Positions 34,798 through 43,840 of a DNA stretch of 64,000 nucleotides are shown here, in pieces. Made by a program: the position numbers and the translations under genes. The stretch is from Streptomyces sp. TLI_105 (GTDB taxonomy: Bacteria > Actinomycetota > Actinomycetes > Streptomycetales > Streptomycetaceae): contig NZ_FNSM01000001.1 of the NCBI RefSeq assembly GCF_900105415.1, forward strand, positions 3,076,501 to 3,140,500. The letters are read 5' to 3'. Each line of letters begins with the position of its first letter. The stretch's first letter is position 1. Below the pieces are notes generated by a model that was not told the DNA's origin, ran no database searches, and saw only the letters and a list, made by a program, of their open reading frames with translations.

Positions 34798-35319
34798 ATG
34801 CCCAATTCTCAGGACATGACGACTGCGCTCGACCCCGGTCTCCTCGATGCCCTCCAGCACCAGGTGGCCGTCTTCGCCCGCCGCGCCGAGCAGACCCGCC
34901 TCGGCGGCACCGGCCAGCTCCGCAACTCCATGGACCGCGCGGCCTACCTCCTCCTCAACCGCCTCGACCAGGAAGGCCCCATGGGGGTGAAGGCGCTCGC
35001 GGCGGGCATGGGGATCGACTCGTCCACCGTGACCCGCCAGGTCGCCCCGCTCGTCGACACCGGCCTGGTGAAGCGGACCTCGCACCCGGAGGACGGGCGG
35101 GCGGTCGTCCTCCAGCTCTCGCCGCGCGGCCTCGCGCGCCTGGAGGAGGTCCGCTCCTCGCGCCGGCAGCTGATGGTCGAGGTCACGGAGGGCTGGACCC
35201 CGGACGAGCGGGAGTCCTTCTGCACGCTGCTCACCCGCTTCAACACCGCCCTGTCCGCACGGCAGTCGGCGCACACGGGCCACGCACCGGCCGGGACCGA
35301 GTCCGCGCAGACCTCTTGA
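34798..35319 (+). CDS. MarR-family transcriptional regulator
   Basis: ATG 34798 is chosen: it follows GAGAGAG and begins the natural N terminus; an open frame from 34678 reaches back into the divergent promoter. The 173-aa product has a winged helix with MGVKALAAGMGIDSSTVTRQVAPLVDTGLVKR (near 60-92, recognition helix SSTVTRQV) and the wing HPEDGRAVVLQLSPRG. Flanking helices form the dimer interface. It probably senses a small molecule and may regulate the divergent ilvA gene or itself; no operator was identified. Confidence 0.9.
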   Translation: MPNSQDMTTALDPGLLDALQHQVAVFARRAEQTRLGGTGQLRNSMDRAAYLLLNRLDQEGPMGVKALAAGMGIDSSTVTRQVAPLVDTGLVKRTSHPEDGRAVVLQLSPRGLARLEEVRSSRRQLMVEVTEGWTPDERESFCTLLTRFNTALSARQSAHTGHAPAGTESAQTS

Positions 35320-35350
35320 CCCCGCACCCGCGCTGTCCTCAGATGAGGAG

Positions 35351-35809
35351 GTGCGAGAGCAGCAGCGCGGCCGGGGCGCCGAACACGCCCGCCGCACACG
35401 GGAGTTCGAGGCCTTCGTGGCCGGGGCGGCGGGGCGGCTGCTGCACGCCGCGACGCTGCTCACCGCCGAGACCCGCGCCCACAACCCGTACGCCCAGGCC
35501 CTGCTGACCGCCGCCCTCGCGCATGCGTACGCGGTGTGGGACCGGCTGCGCGACGAGGATCCGTACGACCTCGCGCGCCGCGATCTCGCCGCCCGCTTCG
35601 CCCGCACCGCCTGGCGCCATCACGGCGGGCAGGGCGGGGTGCTCGCCGCGCTCTCCCCGCAGGAGCGGCTCGTCGTCGTCCTGCGGCTGTACGAGGGGGT
35701 CGCGGAGGAGCAGGTCGCGGCCCTGCTCGGCCTGTCCGAGGCCCGCGTCCGCGCGGTGTGCGCCCGCTCGGTCGCCACGCTCAGATCCGCCGCCCGGGCA
35801 GCGGCATGA
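35351..35809 (+). CDS. Sigma-70 region 4-like protein, truncated type
   Basis: Encodes 152 aa from GTG 35351; GATGAGGAG lies immediately ahead, which is closer than usual, so the exact start is uncertain. The C terminus, LSPQERLVVVLRLYEGVAEEQVAALLGLSEARVRAVCARSVATLR, is a clear sigma region 4 helix-turn-helix (near 98-145). The N-terminal half (REFEAFVAGAAGRLLHAATLLTAE) only loosely resembles region 2 of ECF sigma factors and is about 20-40 residues shorter than the norm. The next gene overlaps by ATGA and encodes a one-helix membrane protein, as for anti-sigma partners. It may be a non-canonical sigma factor or a region-4 regulator. Confidence 0.75.
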   Translation: MREQQRGRGAEHARRTREFEAFVAGAAGRLLHAATLLTAETRAHNPYAQALLTAALAHAYAVWDRLRDEDPYDLARRDLAARFARTAWRHHGGQGGVLAALSPQERLVVVLRLYEGVAEEQVAALLGLSEARVRAVCARSVATLRSAARAAA

Positions 35810-36057
35810 GCCGGTACGAGGACAAGGAGGCGGCGGTGCGGCGGCTGCTCGACACGCCGCATCCGCCGGTCCCCCGCGACCTCGCGCTGCGGGCCGCCGC
35901 GCGCGGGGCCCGGCGGCTCCATCACGCCCGGCGGGTCCGGCGCGTGCTGTGGGCCCTGGGCGCGGTCGCCGCGCTCGCCTTCGTCGTGTGGGCGTCGATG
36001 ACCCACCCGTGGGAGGTGCCGCCGGCGGAGACGACACCGCCGCTGGAAGGCTGGTGA
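35806..36057 (+). CDS. Small membrane protein coupled to sigma-like gene
   Basis: Encodes 83 aa, ATG 35806 overlapping the previous stop (ATGA). The cytoplasmic N-terminal half is basic with an amphipathic pattern (EAAVRRLLDTPHPPVPRDL); a hydrophobic helix lies near residues 46-64 (VLWALGAVAALAFVVWASM); the outer tail is short and acidic (PAETTPPLEGW). Size and coupling suggest an anti-sigma-like or accessory membrane tether for the sigma-like protein. No zinc-binding HxxxCxxC motif is seen, so it is not a ZAS anti-sigma factor. Confidence 0.75.
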   Translation: MSRYEDKEAAVRRLLDTPHPPVPRDLALRAAARGARRLHHARRVRRVLWALGAVAALAFVVWASMTHPWEVPPAETTPPLEGW

Positions 36058-36074
36058 GCACGCCTCCGCCACAC

Positions 36075-36103
36075 GGTGACGGCCGGGCGCCCCGGCCGTC
36101 ACC
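36075..36103. terminator. Bidirectional terminator
   Basis: A perfect 13-bp stem (GGTGACGGCCGGG, 3-nt loop, CCCGGCCGTCACC) lies between the small membrane protein stop and the convergent metB stop. Confidence 0.85.
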
Positions 36104-36114
36104 ACGGGTTTCTC

Positions 36115-37269
36115 CTAGCCCAGCGCCTGACGCAGGTCGGCGAGCAGGTCGTCGACGTTCTCGATGCCCACCGAGATGCGGACCAGGTCGGCCGGGACCT
36201 CGAGGAGGGAGCCCGCGACGGACGCGTGGGTCATGCGGCCCGGGTGCTCGATGAGGGACTCGACGCCGCCCAGCGACTCACCGAGGGTGAAGAGCTGCGC
36301 GCGGTTGCAGACCTCGACGGCCGCGTCCTCGCCGCCCTGCACGCGGAAGGAGATCATGCCGCCGAAGGACCGCATCTGCTTGGCCGCGATCTCGTGCCCC
36401 GGGTGCTCCGGGAGGCCCGGGTAGAGGACCTGGGTGACCTTCGGGTGCTGGGTCAGCATCTCGGCGATCTTCGTCGCGTTCTCGCTGTGGCGGTCCATGC
36501 GCACGGCGAGGGTCTTGATGCCGCGCAGCACGATCCACGAGTCGAAGGGACCGGCGACCGCGCCCATCGCGTTCTGGTGGTAGGCGAGCTCCTCGCCGAG
36601 CGCCTCGTCCGCGGTCACCAGGGCGCCGCCGACGACGTCGGAGTGGCCGCCCATGTACTTGGTGAGCGAGTGCACGACGACGTCCGCGCCCAGCGCCAGC
36701 GGCTGCTGGAGGTACGGCGAGGCGAAGGTGTTGTCGACGACGAGCTTCACGCCGGCCTGGCGGGCGACGCCGGCGACGGCCTCGATGTCGGTGATGCCGA
36801 GGAGCGGGTTCGAGGGGGTCTCGACCCAGATCAGCTTCGTACGGTCGTTGACCGCGCCGCGCACCGACTCGATGTCGGAGGTGTTCGCGACGGAGAAGTC
36901 CACGCCCCAGCGCTGCACGACCTTGGCGAAGAGCCGGAAGGTGCCGCCGTAGGCGTCGTTCGGGATGACCACGTGGTCGCCGGGCGCGAGGAGCGCGCGC
37001 AGCAGGCAGTCCTCGGCGGCGAGGCCGGAGGCGAAGGCGAGGCCGCGGCGGCCGCCTTCGAGGGCCGCGAGGTTCTCCTCCAGGGCGGTACGGGTGGGAT
37101 TGGCGCTGCGGCTGTACTCGTAACCGCCGCGCAGCCCGCCCACGCCGTCCTGCTTGTAGGTGGACACCTGGTAGATGGGCGGGACGACCGCGCCGGTCAG
37201 CGGGTCGGCGGTGTTGCCCGCGTGGATCGCGCGGGTCTCGAAACTCTGATGGGAGTGCTGGTCGCTCAT
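36115..37269 (-). CDS. metB: Cystathionine gamma-synthase
   Basis: Encodes 384 aa from ATG 37269. This PLP fold-type I enzyme of the Cys/Met family has YEYSRSANPTR (near 50-60), the ring-stacking DAYGGT region (near 105), the Schiff-base lysine in SLTKYMGGHSD (Lys204) and SLGGVESLIEHP (near 334) before the terminal ISVGIENVDDLLADL motif. In Streptomyces it links O-succinyl- or O-acetylhomoserine with cysteine in transsulfuration; cystathionine gamma-lyase is the closest alternative and sequence alone does not fully exclude it. It is divergent from the TPR-like membrane protein gene. Confidence 0.9.
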   Translation of the reverse strand: MSDQHSHQSFETRAIHAGNTADPLTGAVVPPIYQVSTYKQDGVGGLRGGYEYSRSANPTRTALEENLAALEGGRRGLAFASGLAAEDCLLRALLAPGDHVVIPNDAYGGTFRLFAKVVQRWGVDFSVANTSDIESVRGAVNDRTKLIWVETPSNPLLGITDIEAVAGVARQAGVKLVVDNTFASPYLQQPLALGADVVVHSLTKYMGGHSDVVGGALVTADEALGEELAYHQNAMGAVAGPFDSWIVLRGIKTLAVRMDRHSENATKIAEMLTQHPKVTQVLYPGLPEHPGHEIAAKQMRSFGGMISFRVQGGEDAAVEVCNRAQLFTLGESLGGVESLIEHPGRMTHASVAGSLLEVPADLVRISVGIENVDDLLADLRQALG

Positions 37270-37341
37270 GGGTCAGGAGCGTAGTCCCGTACGCCGCCCG
37301 CCGCTTCGATCGTCTCACCGGGTGTCCTGGACAATGGACAC

Positions 37342-38451
37342 ATGGACATTCTCTGGTTCCTGATCGCGCTCGGGCTGCTGTTCGGCGTCCTCGGTCCCTT
37401 CGTGCTGCGCCGCCGGGGCGGCGAAGGGATCCGGCAGGTCGCACCGGGGGCGCCGGACGCGGCGGACCCGGAGGCGTACGGCTTCGTGCGGCAGGAGGAG
37501 CAGGACGTGCGGCTGCCCGGCGCCGACGACGAGCTCCTGCACGTCCTCGACGTCGTCCAGGCCACCCAGGACTGGCGGCCGGCCTCTCGGCTGCTCGCCG
37601 CCACCGGCACGGAGGGCGAGGTGCGCTGGCAGCGCGTGCAGGCCTTCGCGGGCGCGGCCTCCCTGGAGCTCCAGGAGCGGCCCGGCGTCGGCGGCGCGTG
37701 GCTGCGGACCTGGCGGGCGGAGGAGCCGCAGGACGCGGGCGGCGCGGCCGTGCACGCCGAGTTCCTGGTGCAGCAGGCGTGGCGCTCCTCATCGGCGGGG
37801 ACGGACGACTTCCGGATCATCCTGGAGGAGGCGCTGAAGGTCACCGAGGAGGCGGCGCTGCTCGCCCCCGGCGACCCGGTGCCGTACATCACGCGGCTCG
37901 CGGTGGCACGCGGACTCGGGTACGGGCACGAGCAGTTCGACCAGGTGTGGGCGAAGGTGATCGACCGGGCGCCGCAGCACATGGGGGCGCATCTGGCGGC
38001 CCTGCACTACTGGTGCGAGAAGTGGCACGGTTCGCGCGAGGAGGCCGACCACTTCGCGACGACGGCCGCGGCGCGCGCCCCCCAGGGGTCGCTGCTCGCC
38101 GCGCTGCCGCTGTTCGCGGTGTTCGAGCACGTGCCGGACGTGATGCTCGTGCAGGACTTCTGGCGTACGGCGGTGGTGTCCAAGGCGATGGACGGCGCGC
38201 TGTACGCGGTCCACTCGGCCCGCCCCGACGACCCGATGCTCGCGCACGTCCGCCATCTGCTCGTCTGGTTCCTCGTCCGCTCGGAGCGCTGGGCGGAGGC
38301 CATGCACCAGCTGGTGCGGGTCGACGGGCACGTGGGCGCGGTCCCGTGGACGCTGAGCGGCGATCCGGCGGCGGAGTTCACGGTCTTCCGGAACCTGGCG
38401 GTCGCGGGCTACGAGGCGAACGGCGGCAGTCCGGCGACGCTGCCGCGCTGA
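37342..38451 (+). CDS. Membrane-anchored protein of unknown function, paralog A
   Basis: Encodes 369 aa from ATG 37342. One N-terminal helix (residues 3-22, ILWFLIALGLLFGVLGPFVL) anchors a soluble, helix-rich cytoplasmic domain. Positions 170-350 align with the second protein at 40296: GLGYGHEQFDQVWAKV versus [16 protein letters not shown], and HYWCEKWHGS versus [10 protein letters not shown]. Both also share a YxxxDG[HY]-type C-terminal segment followed by a SGDP-type motif. The repeat-like helices suggest a TPR-like scaffold. The family is not recognised. An M48 peptidase gene lies between the two paralogs. Confidence 0.85.
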   Translation: MDILWFLIALGLLFGVLGPFVLRRRGGEGIRQVAPGAPDAADPEAYGFVRQEEQDVRLPGADDELLHVLDVVQATQDWRPASRLLAATGTEGEVRWQRVQAFAGAASLELQERPGVGGAWLRTWRAEEPQDAGGAAVHAEFLVQQAWRSSSAGTDDFRIILEEALKVTEEAALLAPGDPVPYITRLAVARGLGYGHEQFDQVWAKVIDRAPQHMGAHLAALHYWCEKWHGSREEADHFATTAAARAPQGSLLAALPLFAVFEHVPDVMLVQDFWRTAVVSKAMDGALYAVHSARPDDPMLAHVRHLLVWFLVRSERWAEAMHQLVRVDGHVGAVPWTLSGDPAAEFTVFRNLAVAGYEANGGSPATLPR

Positions 38452-38623
38452 TCCTCCGGGCACGACGGCGTCGGTGCGGGCGACCTGACGGGTCGTGGGC
38501 ACGGCGGCCGGAATCGAGTGGACGTCGTACTCGCCCGTAGGCGATACTCCGCACTCCCCCCACGCGTTTCGAACAGTTGTTTTCGGCGTCTCGCCGACCA
38601 TTCCCGTGGGGGGACTCTGCCCG

Positions 38624-40237
38624 ATGGGCGCGACCCTGCGTGCCGTGCGCGCGCTCGTACTGCTCTCCGGTTTCTACCTGCTCGGCCTCGGCCTGCTCGC
38701 CCTGCTCGGCGCCGCCGACTGGGTCGCCGTCCTGTGGGCGCCGGCCGCGACCCGGATCAAGATCCTCGTCGTCTCCGTGCTCCTCGCGATCCCCGTCGTG
38801 CGGGGCATGGCGATGCTGCGCACCCCGCGCGACGAGGAACCCGGCGGCCTCCTCGTCACCGAGGCCGACGAACCGCGCCTCTGGGCGACCGTGCGCGAAC
38901 TGGCCCGCGAGGTCGGCACCCGCGCCCCGGACGAGATCCGGCTGACCGCCGACGTGAACGCCGCGGTCACCGAGGACGCCCGCCTCCTCGGCCTCGTCGG
39001 CGGGGTCCGCAGGCTGTACCTGGGCCTGCCCCTGGCGGCCGGGCTCGACGAGGCCGGGCTGCGCGCCGTCCTCGCCCACGAGCTGGGCCACTACGTCAAC
39101 GCCGACACCCGGCTCGCCGCGATCGGCGCGCGGGGGCGCGTCCAGGTCGGCCGCATGATCGAGCTGTTCCACGCCAAGGCCGACGCGAAGGTCGACAAGG
39201 AGCGGGCCCGCCAGGAGCGCCGGTCCGAGAAGCGGATCTCCCGCGGCAGGAAGGCCAAGGAGATCGACACCGACGGCGCCGGCGTCACCTACCGCACGAT
39301 GGCGAAGATCTACACCGCGTACGGCCGGCTCTACCTGCGCTCCACCACCTCCGGCGCCCGCCGCCAGGAACTCGCCGCCGACCTCGCCGCGGCCCGGCTC
39401 GCGGGCCGTGACGCCACCGCTCGGGCCCTGCGCACCATCCCCGCGATCGACGCGGCGAACGACTTCTACCTCTCGTCCTACGCCGCGCTCGGCACCGAGT
39501 TCGGCCTCCTCCCGGCACGCGGCGAGGTCTTCGGCGGCGTACGGCACCTCCTCGCGGCCCGCGCGGAGGAGTTGGCGGGGCTGCGCGAGGAACTCCCGGA
39601 CGAGCCGGCCTCCCCCTACGACTCGCACCCGCCGACCGCCGAACGGGTCGCCCGCGTCGAGGCGCTCCCCGACGACGGGCGCGGGGCGGAGGGCTCCGGC
39701 CCCGCCCTCGGCCTGCTCGCCTCGCCCGACGCCGCACTGGCCGCCATCGAGGACGTGTCCCTCACCCCGGAGACCCGGCGGATGCGCCGCCTGGACTGGC
39801 CCGACCTGGTCCACGAGGCGATGAGCGCCCGGGTGGCCCGGGGCACGGAGGAGCTGCGCGCGGCGGCCGGCGCGGCCACCGGGGCGGCGGGAACGGTCGA
39901 GCTCCCCGCGCTGCTCGACGCGATCGACGCGGGCTCGGCCTGGGAGATCGCCGACCGGCTCCCGAAGTCCGAGGAGGCCGCGGCGGCCACCGGCCGCGCG
40001 GCGCGCGAGTTCGCCCGGCCCGCGCTGCGCCAGGGCCTGTCGGCCATGGTGACGGACGAGCTGCTGCGCTCGGGGCGGGCCCGCTGGGAGCTGTCCTGGA
40101 CCGGCCCCGCCACCCTGACCCTGCCCGACGGGACGGCGGACGCGCTGTCGGCCGCGCTGGACGCGGCCACCGCGGACCTGCCGGACACCGGGCCGCTGCG
40201 CGCGCTGCTGTCGCGGCCGACCCCGCTGCCGCACTGA
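38624..40237 (+). CDS. M48-family membrane metallopeptidase
   Basis: ATG 38624, 10 bp behind GGGGGGA, starts directly at the first helix; an upstream in-frame ATG at 38495 adds unconserved sequence. The product is 537 aa. Two membrane helices lie at about 11-30 and 45-64. The zinc motif HELGH is at 152-156 in RAVLAHELGHYVNAD; the third ligand is probably the Glu of RRQELAADLAAARLAG near 248-252. A later segment SHPPTAERVARVEAL (near 332) is typical of M48 enzymes. The C-terminal 200 residues are unique. It could process membrane proteins or have a stress role; the paralogous genes on each side may encode partners. Confidence 0.9.
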   Translation: MGATLRAVRALVLLSGFYLLGLGLLALLGAADWVAVLWAPAATRIKILVVSVLLAIPVVRGMAMLRTPRDEEPGGLLVTEADEPRLWATVRELAREVGTRAPDEIRLTADVNAAVTEDARLLGLVGGVRRLYLGLPLAAGLDEAGLRAVLAHELGHYVNADTRLAAIGARGRVQVGRMIELFHAKADAKVDKERARQERRSEKRISRGRKAKEIDTDGAGVTYRTMAKIYTAYGRLYLRSTTSGARRQELAADLAAARLAGRDATARALRTIPAIDAANDFYLSSYAALGTEFGLLPARGEVFGGVRHLLAARAEELAGLREELPDEPASPYDSHPPTAERVARVEALPDDGRGAEGSGPALGLLASPDAALAAIEDVSLTPETRRMRRLDWPDLVHEAMSARVARGTEELRAAAGAATGAAGTVELPALLDAIDAGSAWEIADRLPKSEEAAAATGRAAREFARPALRQGLSAMVTDELLRSGRARWELSWTGPATLTLPDGTADALSAALDAATADLPDTGPLRALLSRPTPLPH

Positions 40238-40295
40238 CCGGCACCACTTCTCTCTTCCCCCGTCCACGAAGGACCGAGAAGGAACCGACTGCCCG

Positions 40296-41408
40296 ATGGC
40301 CCGACTCATCCCGCTGACCGTGCTCGCGGTCTGCCTCTACTTCTGGTTCAGGTCCCGCCGCGCCGCGAAGGCGGGCGGAACCGCGAGCCCCGACTCCTCC
40401 CGGAGCAAGAACGCCGAGGCCGCCGCGAGCCTCGGCCTGCTGCCCGCCGACCGCCTCGACACCGAGGAGATCGACCCGCCGTCGCCGGAGCGCACCGCCG
40501 CCACCGCCGCGGTGCGCTCCGGCGACTGGGCGGCCGGTGCCGCGTACGTGGAGGAGGCGGGCCGCGACTGGTACGAGCGCGACCGCCGGATCAGCCTCCT
40601 CGCCGACGCGGCCGTCGAGGACGACGCCTGGCTGCTCGCCTGGCGCCGCGAGCGCCCGGACGACCCGGCGGCGGCCGCGGTGCACGCCTGCTCGCTGGTC
40701 TACCTGGCGTGGGAGATCCGCGGCTCCAAGCAGGCCCGGCACACCACCCAGGAGCAGTTCGCCTCCTTCCACCGCGTCCTGGAGCAGGCCCGCGGGGCCT
40801 TCGCGCGGGCGCAGGAGCTGGCGGGCGACGACCCGACCCCGTTCGTCGACGAGCTGGCGCTCGCCATGGGGCTCGGCTACTCGCACGAGGCGTTCCAGAC
40901 CCTCTGGGCCGAGATCGAGAAGCGCGCCCCGCACCACTTCCCGGCGTACGCCACCGGCGTGCAGTACTGGTGCCGCAAGTGGCGCGGCTCGCACGAGCAG
41001 GCGCTCGCGTTCGCCCGGCGCGGGGCGGAGGGGGCCCGGCCGGGGGAGCTGCTCACCCTGTTCCCGCTGGAGGCGTACTTCGAGCAGGAGGCGTACGAGA
41101 GCGAGATCGAGCCGCAGGAGTTCTACAACCGGCCGGAGGTGGTCGCCGCCACCGACGCCGCCCTCGCCGATCTGGCGGCGGCGGAGGGGGTGCTCGACGC
41201 GCGGGACCCGCGGATCGTGCAGACCCGGCACCTGGTGGCCTGGATGCTGTACTGGCAGGACCGCTACGAGGCGGCGTTGGCCCAGTTCCGGCTGGTGGAC
41301 GGGTACATCGGCTGCCGGCCCTGGAGCTACTCGGGCGACCCCAAGGCCCGCTTCACCAAGGTGCGGGACTACACGGCGGCGCAGGTCCTCAAGGCGCGCG
41401 GCGACTGA
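40296..41408 (+). CDS. Membrane-anchored protein of unknown function, paralog B
   Basis: Encodes 370 aa from ATG 40296. A short N-terminal helix ([15 protein letters not shown]) precedes a basic linker and a helix-rich cytoplasmic domain. It aligns with the protein at 37342 throughout the C-terminal 200 residues (landmarks [53 protein letters not shown]). It starts 58 bp after the peptidase stop and probably forms one operon with it. Family and function are not recognised. Confidence 0.85.
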   Translation: MARLIPLTVLAVCLYFWFRSRRAAKAGGTASPDSSRSKNAEAAASLGLLPADRLDTEEIDPPSPERTAATAAVRSGDWAAGAAYVEEAGRDWYERDRRISLLADAAVEDDAWLLAWRRERPDDPAAAAVHACSLVYLAWEIRGSKQARHTTQEQFASFHRVLEQARGAFARAQELAGDDPTPFVDELALAMGLGYSHEAFQTLWAEIEKRAPHHFPAYATGVQYWCRKWRGSHEQALAFARRGAEGARPGELLTLFPLEAYFEQEAYESEIEPQEFYNRPEVVAATDAALADLAAAEGVLDARDPRIVQTRHLVAWMLYWQDRYEAALAQFRLVDGYIGCRPWSYSGDPKARFTKVRDYTAAQVLKARGD

Positions 41409-41526
41409 CGCCCGGGGCGACGGGGCCGGGGGCGGCGGCAGGGCCGGGGAGGGCGGCGGGGCCGGGGGAATCCCTTCCGGCCCCGGACGGTTGACACTGC
41501 TGCCGACCGTCGAGGAGAGATGCAGC

Positions 41527-42189
41527 ATGTTCCTGTCCCGGACCCCCGTCTTCCCCACTCCCGAGCAGGCCCTGCGCGGCCGCCTCGAGCCGGAGTTCTC
41601 CGTGCCCGAGCGCCACACCGTCCTCGGCAACCCGCTCCTCGGCCCCTACCCGGAGGGCCTGGAGGTCGCCGACTTCGCGCTGGGCTGTTTCTGGGGGGCG
41701 GAGCGCAAGTTCTGGCAGACCGAGGGCGTCTGGACGACCCTCGTCGGCTACCAGGGCGGCTACACGCCGAACCCGGCGTACGAGGAGGTCTGCTCCGGCC
41801 TGACCGGGCACACCGAGGTCGTCCGCGTCGTCTTCGACCCCTCGAAGGTGTCGTACGAGACGCTCCTGAAGCTCTTCTGGGAGTCCCACGACCCGACCCA
41901 GGGCTTCCGCCAGGGCAACGACGTCGGCACCCAGTACCGCTCGGCGATCTACACCCACTCCCCCGAGCAGGCGGAGCAGGCGGAAGCCTCCCGCAAGGCC
42001 TACCAGAAGGTCCTGACGGGCTCCGGCTACGGCGAGATCACCACCCACGTCCTCCCGGCCGACGAGACCCGCCCCTTCTACCCGGCGGAGGCCTACCACC
42101 AGCAGTACCTGGACAAGAACCCGGCGGGCTACTGCGGCATCGGCGGCACGGGCCTGTCCTGCCCGATCGGGGTCGCGAAGGCGGAGTAG
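41527..42189 (+). CDS. msrA: Peptide methionine sulfoxide reductase A
   Basis: Encodes 220 aa, ATG 41527, preceded by GAGGAGAG. The catalytic motif GCFWG places the nucleophilic Cys at residue 54 ([13 protein letters not shown]). Other family landmarks are [13 protein letters not shown] (near 77), [11 protein letters not shown] (near 97), [14 protein letters not shown] (near 135) and the resolving Cys region [16 protein letters not shown] at the C terminus. It reduces methionine-S-sulfoxide in proteins using thioredoxin. The long N-terminal 45 residues match the E. coli-type MsrA rather than short forms. Confidence 0.95.
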   Translation: MFLSRTPVFPTPEQALRGRLEPEFSVPERHTVLGNPLLGPYPEGLEVADFALGCFWGAERKFWQTEGVWTTLVGYQGGYTPNPAYEEVCSGLTGHTEVVRVVFDPSKVSYETLLKLFWESHDPTQGFRQGNDVGTQYRSAIYTHSPEQAEQAEASRKAYQKVLTGSGYGEITTHVLPADETRPFYPAEAYHQQYLDKNPAGYCGIGGTGLSCPIGVAKAE

Positions 42190-42200
42190 GGGCCTTCGGT

Positions 42201-42236
42201 CAGGGCCCCGGCCGCGCTCAGGCGGCCGGGGCCCTG
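42201..42236. terminator. Bidirectional terminator
   Basis: A perfect 15-bp stem (CAGGGCCCCGGCCGC and complement) with 6-nt loop; the loop contains the stop codon of the convergent DUF1330 gene. Confidence 0.85.
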
Positions 42237-42580
42237 CCCTGTGCCGCGCGCAGGGACGCCGCCGTCCTCGCGGCCTCGTAGCCCTCGGGGGTTCCTTCGA
42301 CGAGGAGGACGTCGCCGGCCATGTGGCGGGTGCGGAGGGGGATCAGGGCCTGGTAGGGGGCGGAGTCGTACCAGGCGCGGGCGGCCTCGTACGTGGGGAA
42401 GCCGATGATCACGAGGGCGCCGGGCCAGGTGCCCTCGCGGACCTCGCGGGCGGGGGCGCCGTGGACGAGGAAGCGGCCGCCGAAGGGGTCCAGGGTGTCC
42501 TGGATGCGCTCCATGTAGGTGAAGACCTCCTCGTCGAGGAGGGGCTTCGGGTGCAGGTTTCCGATGGCGTATGCGGTCAT
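42218..42580 (-). CDS. DUF1330 family protein
   Basis: ATG 42580 gives 120 aa and the typical N terminus MTAYAIGNLHPK; an upstream ATG at 42601 is also in frame. A dimeric alpha+beta-barrel type fold is expected from the pattern GRFLVHGAPAREVREG (near 37) and ALVIIGFPTYEAARAWYDSAPYQAL (near 55-80), the DUF1330 signature. Proteins of this family are small ferredoxin-like dimers of largely unknown activity. Its stop codon lies within the hairpin that also ends msrA transcription. Confidence 0.88.
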   Translation of the reverse strand: MTAYAIGNLHPKPLLDEEVFTYMERIQDTLDPFGGRFLVHGAPAREVREGTWPGALVIIGFPTYEAARAWYDSAPYQALIPLRTRHMAGDVLLVEGTPEGYEAARTAASLRAAQGRAPAA

Positions 42581-42659
42581 GACGCAAGCGTGCCGGGGCA
42601 TGCCGTACCGGGTCGATTACCCCGGACGTCATGCCCCGGCCGCCGTACGCCCGGGGGCG

Positions 42660-43712
42660 TCAGATGGTCGCCGTGTCGATGACGAAGCGGTAGCGGACGT
42701 CGCTCTTCACGACCCGCTCGTACGCCTCGTTGATCTGGTCCGCGCGGATCAGTTCGATCTCGGCGCCCAGGCCGTGCTCGGCGCAGAAGTCGAGCATCTC
42801 CTGGGTCTCGGCGATGCCGCCGATCATGGAGCCCGCGAGGGTCTTGCGGCCGCCGATGAGGGAGAAGAGGCCGACCTTGACGGGCTCCTCGGGGGCGCCG
42901 ACGTTCACCAGGGCGCCGTCCGTCTTGACCAGGCTCAGGTAGGCGTCGAAGTCGAGCGGCGCCGAGACCGTGGAGATCACCAGGTCGAAGGTGCCGGCGA
43001 GCTTCGTGAAGGTCTCCGGGTCGGAGGTCGCGTGGAAGTGGTCGGCGCCCAGCTTCAGGCCCTCCTCCTGCTTGCGCAGCGACTGGCTGAGGACGGTCAC
43101 CTCGGCGCCGAGCGCGTGGGCGATCTTGACGCCCATGTGGCCGAGGCCGCCGAGGCCGACGATCGCGACCTTCTTGCCGGGTCCTGCCTGCCAGTGGGCG
43201 AGCGGGGAGTAGAGGGTGATGCCGGCGCAGAGCAGGGGGGCGGCCTCGTCGAGGCCGATGCCCTCGGGGATGCGCAGGGTGTAGTCCTCGTCGACGACGA
43301 TGTGGGTGGAGTAGCCGCCGTAGGTCGGCTCGCCGTTCTTGTCGAGGGCGTTGTACGTGCCGGTCATCCCGTTCACGCAGTACTGCTCCAGACCGCGCAG
43401 GCAGTACTCGCACTCTCGGCAGGAGTCGACGAAGCAGCCGACGCCGACGCGGTCGCCGGCCTTGAACTTCGTGACGCCGGGGCCGACCTCGGCGACGATG
43501 CCGGCGATCTCGTGGCCGGGGACCATCGGGAAGATGCCCTCGCCCCAGCCGTTGGTGGCCTGGTGGATGTCCGAGTGACAGATTCCGGCGTACTTGATCT
43601 CGATGAGGACGTCGTGCTCGCCGACGGGCCGGCGCGGCACGGTGGTGCGCTCCAGCGGGGCGTTGGCGGCGGGTGCGGCGTACGCGGGGACGGTGGTCAC
43701 GTTCGTGGTCAT
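42660..43712 (-). CDS. Zinc-dependent NAD(P) alcohol dehydrogenase (cinnamyl-alcohol type)
   Basis: Encodes 350 aa from ATG 43712. This MDR enzyme has catalytic zinc ligands at Cys45 ([11 protein letters not shown]) and in PGHEIAG (near 68-72). A structural zinc site is formed by four Cys near 97-111 ([15 protein letters not shown]). The Rossmann motif [17 protein letters not shown] lies near 190. The overall type is the YahK/cinnamyl alcohol dehydrogenase group that reduces many aldehydes, usually with NADPH. It is divergent from an HTH regulator that could control it. Confidence 0.93.
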   Translation of the reverse strand: MTTNVTTVPAYAAPAANAPLERTTVPRRPVGEHDVLIEIKYAGICHSDIHQATNGWGEGIFPMVPGHEIAGIVAEVGPGVTKFKAGDRVGVGCFVDSCRECEYCLRGLEQYCVNGMTGTYNALDKNGEPTYGGYSTHIVVDEDYTLRIPEGIGLDEAAPLLCAGITLYSPLAHWQAGPGKKVAIVGLGGLGHMGVKIAHALGAEVTVLSQSLRKQEEGLKLGADHFHATSDPETFTKLAGTFDLVISTVSAPLDFDAYLSLVKTDGALVNVGAPEEPVKVGLFSLIGGRKTLAGSMIGGIAETQEMLDFCAEHGLGAEIELIRADQINEAYERVVKSDVRYRFVIDTATI

Positions 43713-43840
43713 GCGTTCAGCCTGCCGGAGGGCGGCGGTGCCACCCAGCCACCTGTTCTGCCTACGTCCGGCGTGCCTACCACTGGCAGGGTCAGGAACG
43801 TCCGTCCGTGCGCGCGACCCGGCGGCGATAATGGGGCGGT

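Noticed and set aside
38495..38623. Upstream N-terminal extension of the M48 peptidase
   Set aside because: No ribosome-binding site at 38495 and the residues before the first helix are not typical; ATG 38624 is preferred.
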